From Eulemur rufifrons (taxonomy: Eukaryota; Chordata; Mammalia; Primates; Lemuridae): 64,000 nt of DNA. Below are positions 37,401-48,318 of this stretch, piece by piece; position 1 is the stretch's first letter, and each line of letters starts with the position of its first letter. The stretch covers positions 46,030,501 to 46,094,500 of the forward strand of contig NC_090989.1 in the NCBI RefSeq assembly GCF_041146395.1, given 5' to 3'. The notes below the pieces were generated by a model. That model was not told the DNA's origin. It worked only from the letters and a program-made list of their open reading frames with translations, and did no database searches. A program made the translations under genes and the position numbers.

Positions 37401-37424
37401 GGGGGGGTTGGGCAGATGGGAGGA
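34411..37424. other. Repeat-poor interval, function unknown
   Basis: Three kilobases without a named transposable element. The segment 35100-35400 holds an octamer-like atgcaaat (35356-35363) and TAATT cores. The segment 36391-36927 has long frames on both strands (178 codons plus, 146 minus) and a higher GC content, with a (TG)n patch at 36790-36815. No domain or splice pattern lets me call a gene. Confidence 0.4.
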
Positions 37425-37685
37425 GTTTGTTCATTTATTCAACAAATATATATTTTGGCAACAATTAGGTACCAGGTCCTCTACCAGACATGCCTACTAC
37501 CTGCCAAGTGCTCAATTTGTGCATTGTGTTATTTAATCTTCACAGCATCCCTTTAAATTAGTCCTATTCTTGGTGATCAGATGAGAAAACCAAAGATCAG
37601 AATAATTAAATAACTTCCCACAGACTCACAGATGATAGATACCAGACGGGGAATTCAAAATTGCATCTGAGTTACTCCAAAATCC
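37425..37685 (-). mobile_element. MIR-type SINE, reverse strand
   Basis: tcatttattcaacaaatata, ttaatcttcacagcatccct, gatgagaaaaccaaagatca, gaataattaaataacttccc, cagactcacagatgatagat in reversed MIR order. An extra block near 37470-37500 suggests a small internal duplication. Confidence 0.8.
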
Positions 37686-37689
37686 ATGC

Positions 37690-38652
37690 TCTTTATTTTT
37701 AATTTTTAACATCAAAATAATTTAAAACTTACAGAAACGATACAAGAATAATAAAGAATCCTCATATACTCCTCACTCAGGTTCTCCAATTTTTAACATT
37801 TCACCACCATTTGTTTTATCTGTCTGTTTCTCTCTCTCTCCCTCCCCCCATCTCTGTATGTTTATTTGTGTGTATGTATATTTTTTTCTGAATCAATTTA
37901 TGTAAAAACTTTTTCTTTTGGTCCACGATTAAATGTTGTATTTAGTTGCTGTGTCTGTACTCTCCTTCAGTCTTGAACAGTTCTTCAGTCTTTCCTTGTT
38001 TTTCATGTCACTGACATTTTTGAAGAGTACATTTTGTAAAATGTTCTTCAATTTAGGTTTGTGTGATGTTTCCTCATTATAAGATTGAATTTGTGCATTT
38101 TTTGACAGGAATGCCTCAGAAACAATGCTGTATTCTTCTTCATTAGTCATATCAGGAGACACGTAAATAAATAGAGTTGGTCTTGTAACCAATCGTACTT
38201 GGTTAAGGTGGAATTTGCCAGATTTGTCCACTATAAAGTTAGGGACTTTTCCCTTTGCAATAAATATTTTGTGGGGGGATACTCTGAGACTATGTAAACA
38301 TATTGCTCCTAAATAAACTTTCTATTGTGAGGAAGAGCTTTCCCTTGTCCCATTTATTTTTGTATTTATTTATATCAACATGAACTCATAGATTCCTATT
38401 TTATTCAATGAATTGTCATCCATTAATATCATTATTTATTTTGATGCTCAAATGATCTCCAGTTTGACCAGTGGGAGCCCCTTCAAGCTGGCTCTTGTGT
38501 CCTTTTGACAAGTCCTCATTGTTTTCGAAGGACTTTCTTATATTTTGGCACAAGAAAATGTTCCATGAGCATCCTGTACTTTCTCTACCCATGTCTGTAA
38601 TTAGCCACATCTTCAAGAAGACCTGGACTCATTATGGAAAATGGTATTTAGA
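37690..38652 (-). mobile_element. Old L1M 3' UTR, part one
   Basis: Reverse-strand ancient L1 3' UTR: aaacttacagaaacgataca, ctccaatttttaacatttca, agtttgaccagtgggagccc, cttgtgtccttttgacaagt, cacaagaaaatgttccatga and aatggtatttagaaaccaag. The same element continues beyond the AluJ at 38666. Frames on the minus strand (37929-38231) lie inside it. Confidence 0.8.
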
Positions 38653-38665
38653 AACCAAGATCTAG

Positions 38666-38975
38666 CCAGGTACAGTGGCTCACGTCGTCTTTGGGAGGCT
38701 GAGGCAGGAGGATTGCTTGAGGCCAGGAGTTTGAGACCAGCCTGAGAAAGAAGGAGACCCCATCTCTACAAAAATAGAAAAATCAGCCGGGTATGGTGAC
38801 ATGTGCTTTGTAGTTCCAGCTATGCGGGAGGCTGAGGCAGGAGGATCCCTTGAGTTTGAGGTTGCAGTGAGCTATGATGATGCCACTGCACACTAGCCTA
38901 GGCAATAGGCTCAAAAAAAAGAAAAGAAAAAGAAAAAAGAAAAGGAAAGGAAAGGAATGGAACGGAACGGAACGG
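38666..38975 (+). mobile_element. AluJ-type SINE inside the L1M
   Basis: Shortened Alu (about 10 bases lost near the head), without the lemur linker insert. Exact 13-base target duplication aaccaagatctag at 38653-38665 and 38976-38988. Its A tail has mutated into a purine-rich microsatellite (38911-38975). Confidence 0.95.
38911..38975. repeat. Alu tail turned into GAAA/GGAAA/GGAAC microsatellite
   Basis: The tail reads from A-rich, through GAAAA-type units and GGAAA units, to about four GGAAC units (ggaacggaacggaacggaac). This is a stepwise series of repeat births along one tail. Confidence 0.93.
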
Positions 38976-38988
38976 AACCAAGATCTAG

Positions 38989-39066
38989 GGATTGGTTTTG
39001 CCCATGGTACCAGGTGTACTCATTGCTTCTAGGCCCTCTCAGCCAGCAGGCAAGGAAACATACGCG

Positions 39067-39108
<42 letters not shown>

Positions 39109-39350
39109 GCTATATCTATTTGTCTATTTATATTAAATACCATGAAATCATACTGATATCTCCAGTTCTGATCTAACACCATAGAGGCATTCTAGCTTTT
39201 ACCCTTTCTGTAAATCTGAAACTTCCTTCTGCAACTGTTATCCTCAAACAACTTACTGATTTGTTCATTGTGTATAACCCTTACTGATTTCCCTGTGTAT
39301 AACCAATCTTCTGAGCCTGCTCGCTGCTCCCTTGCCCTTTAGTCTCTTTG
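38989..39350 (-). mobile_element. Old L1M 3' UTR, part two
   Basis: Continues the L1M with gtactcattgcttctaggcc, ctctcagccagcaggcaagg, then, after the CG/CA repeat, catgaaatcatactgatatc and tccagttctgatctaacacc. Ends in AT-rich, CT-rich sequence. Confidence 0.78.
39062..39105. repeat. (CG)/(CA) alternating microsatellite
   Basis: acgcgcacgcgcgcg followed by (CA)n to 39105. It sits where this L1M 3' UTR normally carries an alternating pyrimidine-purine repeat. A Z-DNA-prone sequence. Confidence 0.95.
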
Positions 39351-39594
39351 ACCTCATCAGCCCTGATCCCTCAAAGAAAAGGAAGGGAAGTAACTAATAT
39401 TTTTTAAATAAAAAAGAAAGAGAAAGGATGAGGATAAGTTCTATGTTCTTTCTATACCAAGAGGTATCTATCTTCAAGGCAAGGTAGGTATTGGAAATCA
39501 TGCCCTCTCTGTGAAGATGTCATGCAATGTCTGTGAAGATGTCTTAAGAAACAACTTAAAAGTTTATCATGGCTGAAGGAAGAATTCAAATATT

Positions 39595-39695
39595 TATTTA
39601 CATAATTAATTGAGTGTTTACTATGTGTCAGGCACATTGTGAAAGACAGATATGGCCCTTGCCCTTGTGAATTTTTAATCTAGTGGATTATTTTT
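39595..39695 (-). mobile_element. L2 3' end, reverse strand
   Basis: ttgagtgtttactatgtgtc, aggcacattgtgaaagacag, tggcccttgcccttgtgaat and ttttaatctagtgg are the reversed L2 3' end. Confidence 0.8.
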
Positions 39696-39699
39696 ATTA

Positions 39700-39945
39700 T
39701 AGTTACTATTTATTACATCACACTTGGTGGCAGCACTCAGTTAAGTATGTTAAGCTCTTTATTTGCATTATTTAATTTTAATTCAGACAGAAACTCCCTC
39801 AGAGAAATCAAATCTTTCTCTCACTTTACAAATGAAGGAACTAAGGTTTTGAAAGATTAAATAACTTTTCCAACATCACTGAGTTAGTTAGTGGGAGACC
39901 TGGGATTTGCATTTAGTTTGGTTTGACTTCAGAGGTCCAACCCTA
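39700..39945 (-). mobile_element. MIR-type SINE, reverse strand
   Basis: ctctcactttacaaatgaag, gaactaaggttttgaaagat, taaataacttttccaacatc, gttagtgggagacctgggat in reversed MIR order. Confidence 0.78.
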
Positions 39946-40049
39946 AACACAGGACTGTATGAGAACCTATAGGGTGGAATTATCATCATGGGGGATTCCA
40001 GAAGGAATCTTGATTTATCAGATCTTCAATGTAAACTCTTCTATGGAAC

Positions 40050-40810
40050 TGTGCTATCCAGTACATTAACCACTAGCCACATATGGCTATTAAGTCCATA
40101 AAATGTGGCTAAATTGAATTGAGATATGCTATAATTGTGAAATACACAGTGGATTTTTAAGATATTAGAAAACAATGTAAAAAAAAATCTCAATAATTTT
40201 TATATTGATTACAGGTTGAAATAATACTTTGGATATATTGGATTAAATAGATACACTATGTTTTTTTCTTACCTTCTCAATAGCCAAAATGTGGAAACAA
40301 CCCAAATGTCTATCAATGGATAGATAAGCAAAATGCAGTATATACATACAATGGAGTATTACTCAGTCTTAAAAAGGAATAAAATTCTGTTACATGCTAC
40401 AATATGAACCATGAAGTCATGCTAAGTGAAATAAGTTAAGCAAAGGACAAATACTGTTATGATTCCACTTATGTGAGGTACTTAGAATTGCCAACTTCAT
40501 AGAAACAGAAAATAGGGTTATCAAGGGCTGCGGGGAGGGAAGAATGAGGAGTATTGTTTAATGAGTACAGAGTTTCATTTGTGGATGATGGAAAAGTTCT
40601 GGGTATAAATAGTGGTGATGGTTGCAATACCAATGTAATTGTACTTAATGGCCACTGAATTATATACTCAAAAAGGGTTAGACTATGTTCTGTATATGTA
40701 CCACAATTTTTAAAAATTACTTTTACCATTTCTTTTTGCTTTTTAATGTGGCTACTAGAAACTTTAACATAACATGTATAATTTTATTATAGCTATTAGA
40801 CAATATTGCT
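40050..40810. mobile_element. hAT-like DNA transposon split by L1M
   Basis: Left part 40050-40269 (gtgctatccagtacattaac, actagccacatatggctatt, tttatattgattacaggttg) and right part 40719-40810 (tttttaatgtggctactaga, aactttaacataacatgta) are the two sides of one old repeat whose ends resemble cagcgctgtcca. The family name is not certain. An L1M piece sits between them. Confidence 0.7.
40270..40718 (+). mobile_element. L1M 3' end inserted in the hAT element
   Basis: Forward L1M: tggaaacaacccaaatgtct, atcaatggatagataagcaa, tacaatggagtattactcag, gattccacttatgtgaggta, cagaaaatagggttatcaag and, at the end, tatgtaccacaattttt. About 450 bases, noncoding in its present state. Confidence 0.9.
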
Positions 40811-41965
40811 ATAATATTGTATTAATACAGAAAACTAAATTATATATCAAACTCTTCCCTTTTCAAATGGCACATTTAAGAGATTCTGAAATATGGAATG
40901 GGCCTAAATTAGACTTTTCACATCCTGATCAGTCAGCTTTGAAAAAGTTAAAGAAGGACAGCTTTTCACTTAAAATTTTATTGTTGACATAGACTTGCAA
41001 AATATAATTAACTTTATAAAACAATAGCCATTTATTGTTTTACTAGTTCTTCATTTTTCAGTTGCACAGTATCCATGGAGCCTCTATTCAAGCACTAACA
41101 TAATTGTCTCTGCTTGTGTATATCCCAAAATATAATTATCATAAAATTCCATCTCAGTTTAAGCTTCCTTGGACCCTGAATTGATATTAGTCCATCAGTT
41201 AAATTTCAAAAATTGAGCCCCAGGGACAGATACTTTTCCCCTTCCTGTGGCCTTCCTGTCACCGTATTTCTGAAAATGGGTATCTGTATGGGGAGGAAAT
41301 GGGGGAATGTACTGGGCTGACTCGTAGGTTTGTTCCTACAGAATGCTGAAGGAAGTGGGAGTCCATGTTACATAAGCAGGACAGATTCCCTAAAGATGTC
41401 ATAGTCCCTCCTACTCAGCTAGCCAAGCAACCAAGTAAAGTAGGGAAATAATCAAGAAAAGTACTTCTAATCTTTTGGTGGTCATTTTTTCATTGACTCT
41501 CTGAGGTTCAGTTTCTTCCTTGTTGAAGGTTTGATGCTGAAAAAGATAATATTTAGTTCCATTTTAGCACTAACATTCTGTGAGACTGCAAATTGATGAC
41601 TTCATAATAATACAGGAAAGCCTAATCCTGTGCTTTTTTTTGCTAGATTTTTACAAATAGTTATTACTGCAGATGTCTGCAAAGTGTTGAGAGAGATACA
41701 TAGTGCTAATTCTGGAAAACATGGTGAGGTTTCAATTAATTTGTCCGTTTTTTTGTTTCTATGAATTGGAAAAAGAAAAGAGGGTTCTTGGTAGCAGAGC
41801 TGCGTCACAGGACATCAGTGTCCCCCAGGTGTGCCCACTTTTTCTTGCCTCAGATCACATCCTTCCCATTGTCCCCTCTCTAGGCCCAGATGGATTATGT
41901 GACCTCTATAGAGCCCCCAGGGCACCCAGAGCTTAACTGCACTTTACCCTCCATCCCACATTATT
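40811..41965. other. Unassigned sequence
   Basis: No named repeat. A few 70-codon frames (40774-40992, 41703-41936) with no features. Confidence 0.4.
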
Positions 41966-42090
41966 CCAGTGGCCAAGCATGTTGTCTCTCCCCCACTGGA
42001 TGGGAAGTTCCTGGAGGGAAGATCACACCTTCCAACGTTGCAACCCAGCCCTGGCCCCAGTCGGTGCACAATACCTGTGTACGGAAGGGA
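41966..42090 (+). mobile_element. Possible L2 fragment
   Basis: ctcccccactggatgggaag, ttcctggagggaagatcac, ccagtcggtgcacaatacct resembles the L2 3' region (turns on 'ctccttgagggcagggacc'). Diverged. Confidence 0.4.
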
Positions 42091-43135
42091 CGAAGCATCA
42101 CCGACCTCTAACCAAGTGAACAAAGCATGAGCATAGCAACCCCAGAGTAAAGCAACCTCAGATCAGCATCCCAGTGAACTAGAAGATAAAGAAATAAGAA
42201 GATGATACATATTAAACCCATCATTCATCTTTAAATTCCAGGGTTTCAAACTATTATCCTGACAGACATTTTACCAACAGCAAAACTGACAGATTTAAAT
42301 TTCACCTATTATCCTCTCCTTAATGTTCCCTAAGGGTGGGATTAAAAATGAAAGACCTTGATAATCTACAAAAGATAAAAATATCTCCAAGTAAACAAGT
42401 CTATGTAGAAACTGGTTTAATGAGGGAAACCCCTCTCTTCCTTTGAAGCCTACCTGTGGGCAGTGATTGGATATTATACATATTTTAGAGCTTCGTAGTT
42501 TTCTAAAGTGAAAATGATAATAACAAGTTAACTTTTTAAAAATGAGGAAAACATGTTCTTGACCTCTGAAAATTTGTTGTTGCAAATAATCTGTACTCTC
42601 CAGTATCCAGGGGCTATTTCTTCATATACTTCAAGAATGCCAAAATACCAGGTGACAGCTGTTTTAGCTCTAAGACATTCCTCAAGTGTCCTATTTTGAT
42701 GTCATTAGGTAATGTTTTTCTCTTGGCATAGCTATCATCGCTCAATAGCCTTGTTGATTCATATCACTGCATAGCTCTCTTCACTTGTGTGTCCATATTA
42801 CTTTTCCAAATGGGCACTGATTCTCTGAAAACTAGAGAAAAAAGTAGGGAAGGAATAATTCCAGCAACATCTCAAATTGGACTAGGGTTTTCTCCTTGGC
42901 TAGAAAGTTCCTTTGTCAACAGAAAAATACATGAGTTAGAAGTCTTCCTCCCCTCTCAGCCCTCCTTCTCTTTAAAAATATTGTTTCATTCTAGTCTTGC
43001 TTTCCTTGTTAATGGCACATCTTATAAAGAAGTGTTATGTCAGCCGAGAACTTCCTTAATTTTTCTGTTCGTATCCTGCCTTAGTAACTGTCATCTCAGA
43101 TGGCCTAAAGGACAGGTGTGCAGATCCATAAGCAT
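42091..43135. other. Unassigned sequence
   Basis: Nothing recognised over about 1 kb. The frames at 42295-42585 and 42789-43244 show no domain. Confidence 0.4.
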
Positions 43136-43139
43136 AATT

Positions 43140-43690
43140 TTCAATTCACAAGTATTCACTAAGTGCCCACAACATGCCATGCACTGTTCTAGACCTTGGT
43201 GCTATATAGACAAAATAAAATGTTGTCTTGTCTCTGTCTCTTAAGAATTCACAGCTGTAGGAGAGGCAGATATAAAATTCTAATTTTAACAGGTCAAGCA
43301 GTCTAATGTAGGGCTGCATAGAAGGCTGTATGAGTCTCCCTGAGGTAGAGGTCAGGGAGACTTCACAGGGTGGGGGTGGGGGTGTGACTATTTGAACTGG
43401 ACACCTTGGGGGAGGAGCAGTAGGTTTCTGCCAGGGGAAGGGTAAAAAGGAGGGCATTCCAGGCAGTGGACACAGGGTGAGCCCAGGCACCCTGGCAGGA
43501 AAATGCATGATGTCTTCAGCCATGGCAACTGTGGCATCCAGTTTTGTGCTAGGGAAAGTGGAATCTTTGCTTGCGCCCGGACTGTTAAGGGCCTTGAATG
43601 TTTTGATGCTAGAAATTTTAATAATACTCCGTGGAGAGCATTATTAGTGGAGAGCTACCAGAGGCATTTTAGCAGTAAGTTATAGTCAGG
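43140..43690 (-). mobile_element. L2 element, reverse strand, long copy
   Basis: tcacaagtattcactaagtg, catgccatgcactgttctag, gcattccaggcagtggacac and aagggccttgaatgttttga are successive reversed L2 segments. About 550 bases with a G-rich run at 43370-43384. Frames on both strands (43146-43523 minus, 43503-43685 plus) are in L2 and not intact. Confidence 0.72.
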
Positions 43691-44284
43691 GAGGTGTAGT
43701 GGGAAACCTGCAAGTTTTAGAACCAGAAGGCCTTTTGCTGGGATTCTGGAATGTTTCACCTGAAAAGGAACTCAGAGTTCATCCAATTCTAGCCTCATGT
43801 TTTACTCACGAAAATTGCGTGTCCCAGTTTTAACTTGCATACCACTGGGTGCCCTACATTTGACATAAAGCCTTAAAGAAACCACATATGTCACAGCTTC
43901 CCCAAAGTGATCCTTGGATTCAAGCAATGTTATCCCTATGCTCTGGGAGGCCCCTGGTGTCACCTCTCTGCAGTTTTGCTGATAGAAGATGCTGGGACCT
44001 CAGGGGCTGGCCTCGGGGAGGGGATGAGGCATGGGTGAGGCTGCCCCCAGCAAGGGGACCAGTAGCATACCTTACAAGAGGGATATTTCGACACTACAAG
44101 AAGAATCTGTGCAGGTGGCTGCAGCATGATTCCAGGTGAGCTGCCTGGGTTAGGGCCTGAGCCCCAAGCAGTGGTACGGAATGGGGAACATGGAAAGAGA
44201 AGAATTATGCAAGGAAGCAGAACCCCATCCATATAAACTAGTTGCTGAGCAGAGCTATAGTGCTAGAAAAGAAATATTTTTTTC
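43691..44284. other. Unassigned, slightly GC-rich sequence
   Basis: 43950-44170 is richer in GC than its surroundings. Two opposite frames (43888-44139, 43960-44232) overlap there without recognisable products. Confidence 0.4.
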
Positions 44285-46565
44285 TTTTTTTTTATTTTAA
44301 TAGATTTAGAGGGTACAAATTGAATTCCATTACGTGTATATATTATATAGCAGTGAAATCTTGGGCTTTTAGTGCACCCATCACCCAAATAGTGTACATT
44401 GTACCCAATAGGTAATTTTTCATCCTTCATCCCATCCCATCCTCCCCCCTTTAAGTTTCCAGTGTCCATTATACCACTGTGTGTCATTGTATAGCCATAG
44501 TATACATTGTATAGCCATAGTTTAGCTCCCACTTGTGAGAATATACAGCATTTAATTTTTCTGTTCCTGAGTTACTTCACTTAGGATAATGGCCTCCGTT
44601 TCCATCCAAGTTGCTGCAAAAAGCCATTATTTTTTCTTTCTTATTGCTAAGTAGTAGTACTCCATGGTGTATGTATGTGTGTGTGTGTGTGTATGTGTGT
44701 GTATACACACAAACTACATTTTCTTTATCCACTTATCAGTTGATAGGCGTTTAGGTTGATTCCATATCTGTGTGATTGTGAATTGTACTGCAATAAACAT
44801 ACAAGTGCAGGTATCTTTCTGATATAATGATTTATTTTCCTTTGGGTAGATACCCATTAGTGGGATTGCAGAATCAAATGGTAGAATCTACTTTGAATCT
44901 CCTTTTAGTTCTTTGATAAATCTCCATAGTGACTTTCAGAGAGGTTTATTAATTTACATTCCTACCAACAATGTATACATAATCAAATACTCTTGATTAT
45001 TTCTTTCACTGTGCAGAAGCCTTCTAGTTTAATTAAATCCCATTTGTCTATTTTTGCTTTTGTTCCATTTGCTTTTGGGGTCTTAGTCATAAATTCTTTC
45101 CCTAGACCAATGTCCAGAAGAATTTTTCCTATGTTTTCTTTCAGGATTTTTATTGTTTCAGGTCTTACATTTAAGTCTTTGATCCATCTTAAGTTAATTT
45201 TTGTGTGTGGTATGAGATAGGGATCCAGTTTCTTTCTTCTGAATATGGCTATACAATCTTCCCAGCACTGTTTATTAGATAACATCTCCTTTCCCCAATG
45301 TATGTTTTTGTCTGCTTTGTTGAATATCAGTTGGTTGTAAGTAGATGGCTTTATTTCTGGATGATTTGGTTCTCAAGCTTGGTCGTTGTTGGTGAATAGA
45401 AATGCTATTATTTTTGTACATTGATTTTATAACCTGAGACTTTGCTGAATTCATTTATCAAATCTATGAGTCTTTTGGAGGAGTACTTAGGGTTTTCTAG
45501 GTATAAGATCATATCATCAACTAACAGAGATGATTTGAGTTCTTCTTTTCCAATTTGGATGCCCTTTATTTCTTTTTCTTGCCTTATTGCTCTGGCTAAG
45601 ACTTTTAGTATTATATTGAATAGAAGTAGTGAAAGTGGGCATCTTTGTCTTGTTCCAGTTCTTAGAGTGCATGCTTTCAGCTTTCCCACATACAGTATGA
45701 TGGTGGCTGTTGGTTTGTCACATATGGCTTTCATTATTTTGTGGTATGTTCCTTTTGTGCCTAGTTTGTTGGCGGGTTTTATCATGAAGGGATGCTAGAT
45801 TTTTTTGAATGTTTTTTCTACATCTATTGAGATGATCATATGGTTTTTGTCTTTTATTCTGTTTATGTGATGATTTGCATGTGTTGAACCATCCTTTAAG
45901 CCCTGGGATAAAATCCATGGTGAATTATCCTTTTGATGTGCTGTTGGATTTGATTTAGGATTTTTACATCTGTGTTCATCAGAGATATTGATCTATAGTT
46001 TTCTCTTTTTGGTGCATCTTTTCCTGGCTTTGGTATAAAGGTGATACTGGCTTTGTAGAATGAGTTAGGGATCTTTTGGAACAGTTTCAATAGGATTGGG
46101 ACCATTTCTTCTTTGTACATCTGGTAGAATTCAGCTGTGAATACAATTGGTCCAGAGCTTTTTTTTCAAGGGAGAGGGGATTTTTTTTTTTTATTACTGA
46201 TTTAATCTCACTACTCATTATTGGTCTATTCATGAGTTTCTGTTTCTTTTTCAATCTTGGGAGGTTGTATGTTTTCAGGAATTCATCTATTTCCTTTAGA
46301 TTTTTTAGTTTGTGAGTGTAGAATTGTTCATGATAGTCCCTGATAATCTTTTTGTATTTTTGTGGTATCAGTTGTAATATCTCCTTTTTCATTTCTGATC
46401 GTATTTATTTTGATCTTCTCTCTTCTTTTCTTGGTTAGTCTAGCTAGTGGTTTATCAATTTTATCTTTTCAAAGAGCCAACTTTTTGTTTCATTGATCCT
46501 TTTTTTTTTTAATCTATATTTCATCTGGTTCTGCTCTGATCTTTGTTATTTGTTTTCTTCTCCTA
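44285..46565 (-). mobile_element. L1 fragment with internal deletions, reverse strand
   Basis: The largest L1 here. The 3' UTR runs about 44285-44650 and ORF2 from there to the reverse transcriptase and beyond. Translated reverse-transcriptase pieces are readable ([55 protein letters not shown]). ORF2 jumps at about 44980 (from the region before the 'CWWNC' part to [11 protein letters not shown]) and again near 45365, so two blocks are missing. Many stops. A (TG)n lies at 44668-44705 and a 20-base tandem repeat at 44485-44522. Confidence 0.9.
44668..44705. repeat. (TG)n microsatellite with TATG interruptions
   Basis: TG-rich run inside the L1 where L1 3' regions often carry gtgtgt after ccatggtgt. 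Confidence 0.9.
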
Positions 46566-47404
46566 TCAGAGAAATTAAACGCACTGAGGAAACTAAGGGA
46601 AAAGTTTGGTCCTACAGCCCGAGAAAATCAGGAGGTGATTAGAGAAAGGTTGCTGTTCATCCAATATACAAATATCCAGGGCCTACCCCTTAGGCAGTGA
46701 GCATCCTTAGGCAGTAGGACAATTCTAGACCTCCCTTTTTGCTGTAGCTGGGCTTCTGGTAGCCCGCTGGATTTGGATTCACTGTCTGAAGAACCAGACA
46801 AGACACAGTCTGTAGACTCAGGATTTTCCATTTTAGCTACTGGGGAGTGCTGGGGAGGCAGAGACTGACACCCAGGGTACTTCCGAGTTTTTAGGCAACT
46901 CCATGATTTGGCAGCCTAGACCAGAGCCAAATGGCAGGGTGACAAGGATATTCCTCCTTGAGCCAGCTTCACAATAGCTTCCCAGGAATACTTTGTACTA
47001 TTCATTCTTAGTGTTCTGGTGCTTGACTTTAAGGTTCTTTACAACTTTTCTTAACTTACGGAACACCATGCCACATCTATAATAGGAACTCTGCTTTCAA
47101 CTGCAAATGTCTTCAATTGGGAGCTCCCTCCACCCGCCTTATTCAAAATGCATTGTGTGCCAAACCTGGTGTTTCAAAGCAATGGTGTTGAAACTTTCTA
47201 ATTGCAGCCATAAGTCAGATCTTCGTTCTCTCAGCCTCTCAAGTACTCAGTCAGGGTGGTCCTGGTTAAAATGAATACATGAAAAACCTCTAATAGACAT
47301 CCAGATTTATAGTAGTATAATAGTATGTATGGTCATAAAAACATAAGATAAAATTAAAAGATGCCCCTATTTTTTGTTTTTTCTTAATTTATTATTTGTA
47401 GTTA
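46566..47404. other. Unassigned sequence
   Basis: About 840 bases with no named repeat. The frame at 46628-46831 minus is short and without a domain. Confidence 0.4.
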
Positions 47405-47975
47405 TGTTCACTTCATTCATCTATTTAGTAATTATGTGTTGCATGTCTGCTATGTCAAGGCACTATCCTGAACACTACAGATACGATATTTTAAAAGCAC
47501 GTTATTGGCCCCTCCCATCTTAGAATTTAAAGTCTATGGGAGGGACCAGATAATAACAAGGTAACAAATAAATCAGATAATTACACCTTGGGATAGTGCT
47601 ATGATAGAAAGGAAATCATGACAGAAGGAGGAGAAGGGAAACTTCAAATGTCAGAGAACTCTCTGAAAAGGCGAAATTTAAGCCAAGACCAGAGTGATGT
47701 GAAGGAGCAAGATGAGGAAGAGCAGTTCGGGTCCGAGAACAATAAGCATGAAGCCTCGGAAGCAAGAAAGGAGTTGGCATGTTCTAGGCACCAAGAGGTC
47801 AGCATGGTGGGGTATAATGGGCCAAGGAGGAGGGTGGCGGGAGATTGAAGGGGGAGGTAGAAGCCCACTCATGGGGAGCTTTGCTTTGCATGCTGAGGGG
47901 AAGGGTATTATTTTAAGTATAAAAGCAAATTGCTATGAACTTTTAACCTGGGTACATGATCTTGTTTATATTTTT
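47405..47975 (-). mobile_element. L2 element, reverse strand
   Basis: tttagtaattatgtgttgca, gtcaaggcactatcctgaac, gggagggaccagataataac, cctcggaagcaagaaagg and gggagctttgctttgcatgc are in reversed L2 order. It is interrupted at 47976 by an AluJ and seems to continue to about 48430. The ORFs 47618-48008 are readings of L2, not genes. Confidence 0.75.
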
Positions 47976-47990
47976 AAAAGATCTTTTTGG

Positions 47991-48303
47991 GTTGAGCACA
48001 GTGGCTAACGCCTGTAATCCTAGCACTCTGGGTGGTCAGGCTAGAGAATCTCTTGAGGTCAGGAGTTCAAGACCAACCTGAGCAAGAGCAAGACCCCGTC
48101 TCTACCAAAAAACAGAAAAAGAATTATCTGTGTGTGTTGGCACATCTGTAGTCCAAGCTACTCAGGAGGGTGAGGCAGGAGGATTGCTTGAGCCTAGGAG
48201 TTTGAGGTTGCATTGAGCTATTAATATGATAACGCCACTGCGCTGCAGCCTGGGCAACAGAGCTGAGATACTGTCTCAAAAAAAAAAAAAAACAGAACAA
48301 CTA
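47991..48303 (+). mobile_element. AluJ-type SINE inside L2
   Basis: Diverged Alu from gttgagcacagtggctaacg to an interrupted A tail. No lemur linker insert. Exact 15-base target duplication aaaagatctttttgg at 47976-47990 and 48304-48318. Confidence 0.94.
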
Positions 48304-48318
48304 AAAAGATCTTTTTGG

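Noticed and set aside
38911..39105. Short repeated units that might suggest a CRISPR-like or satellite array.
   Set aside because: They are an Alu tail microsatellite and a CG/CA dinucleotide tract, with no spacers.
45408..46392. Several frames on both strands taken as possible genes.
   Set aside because: Minus-strand frames are broken L1 ORF2 reverse transcriptase. Plus-strand frames are their antisense shadows.
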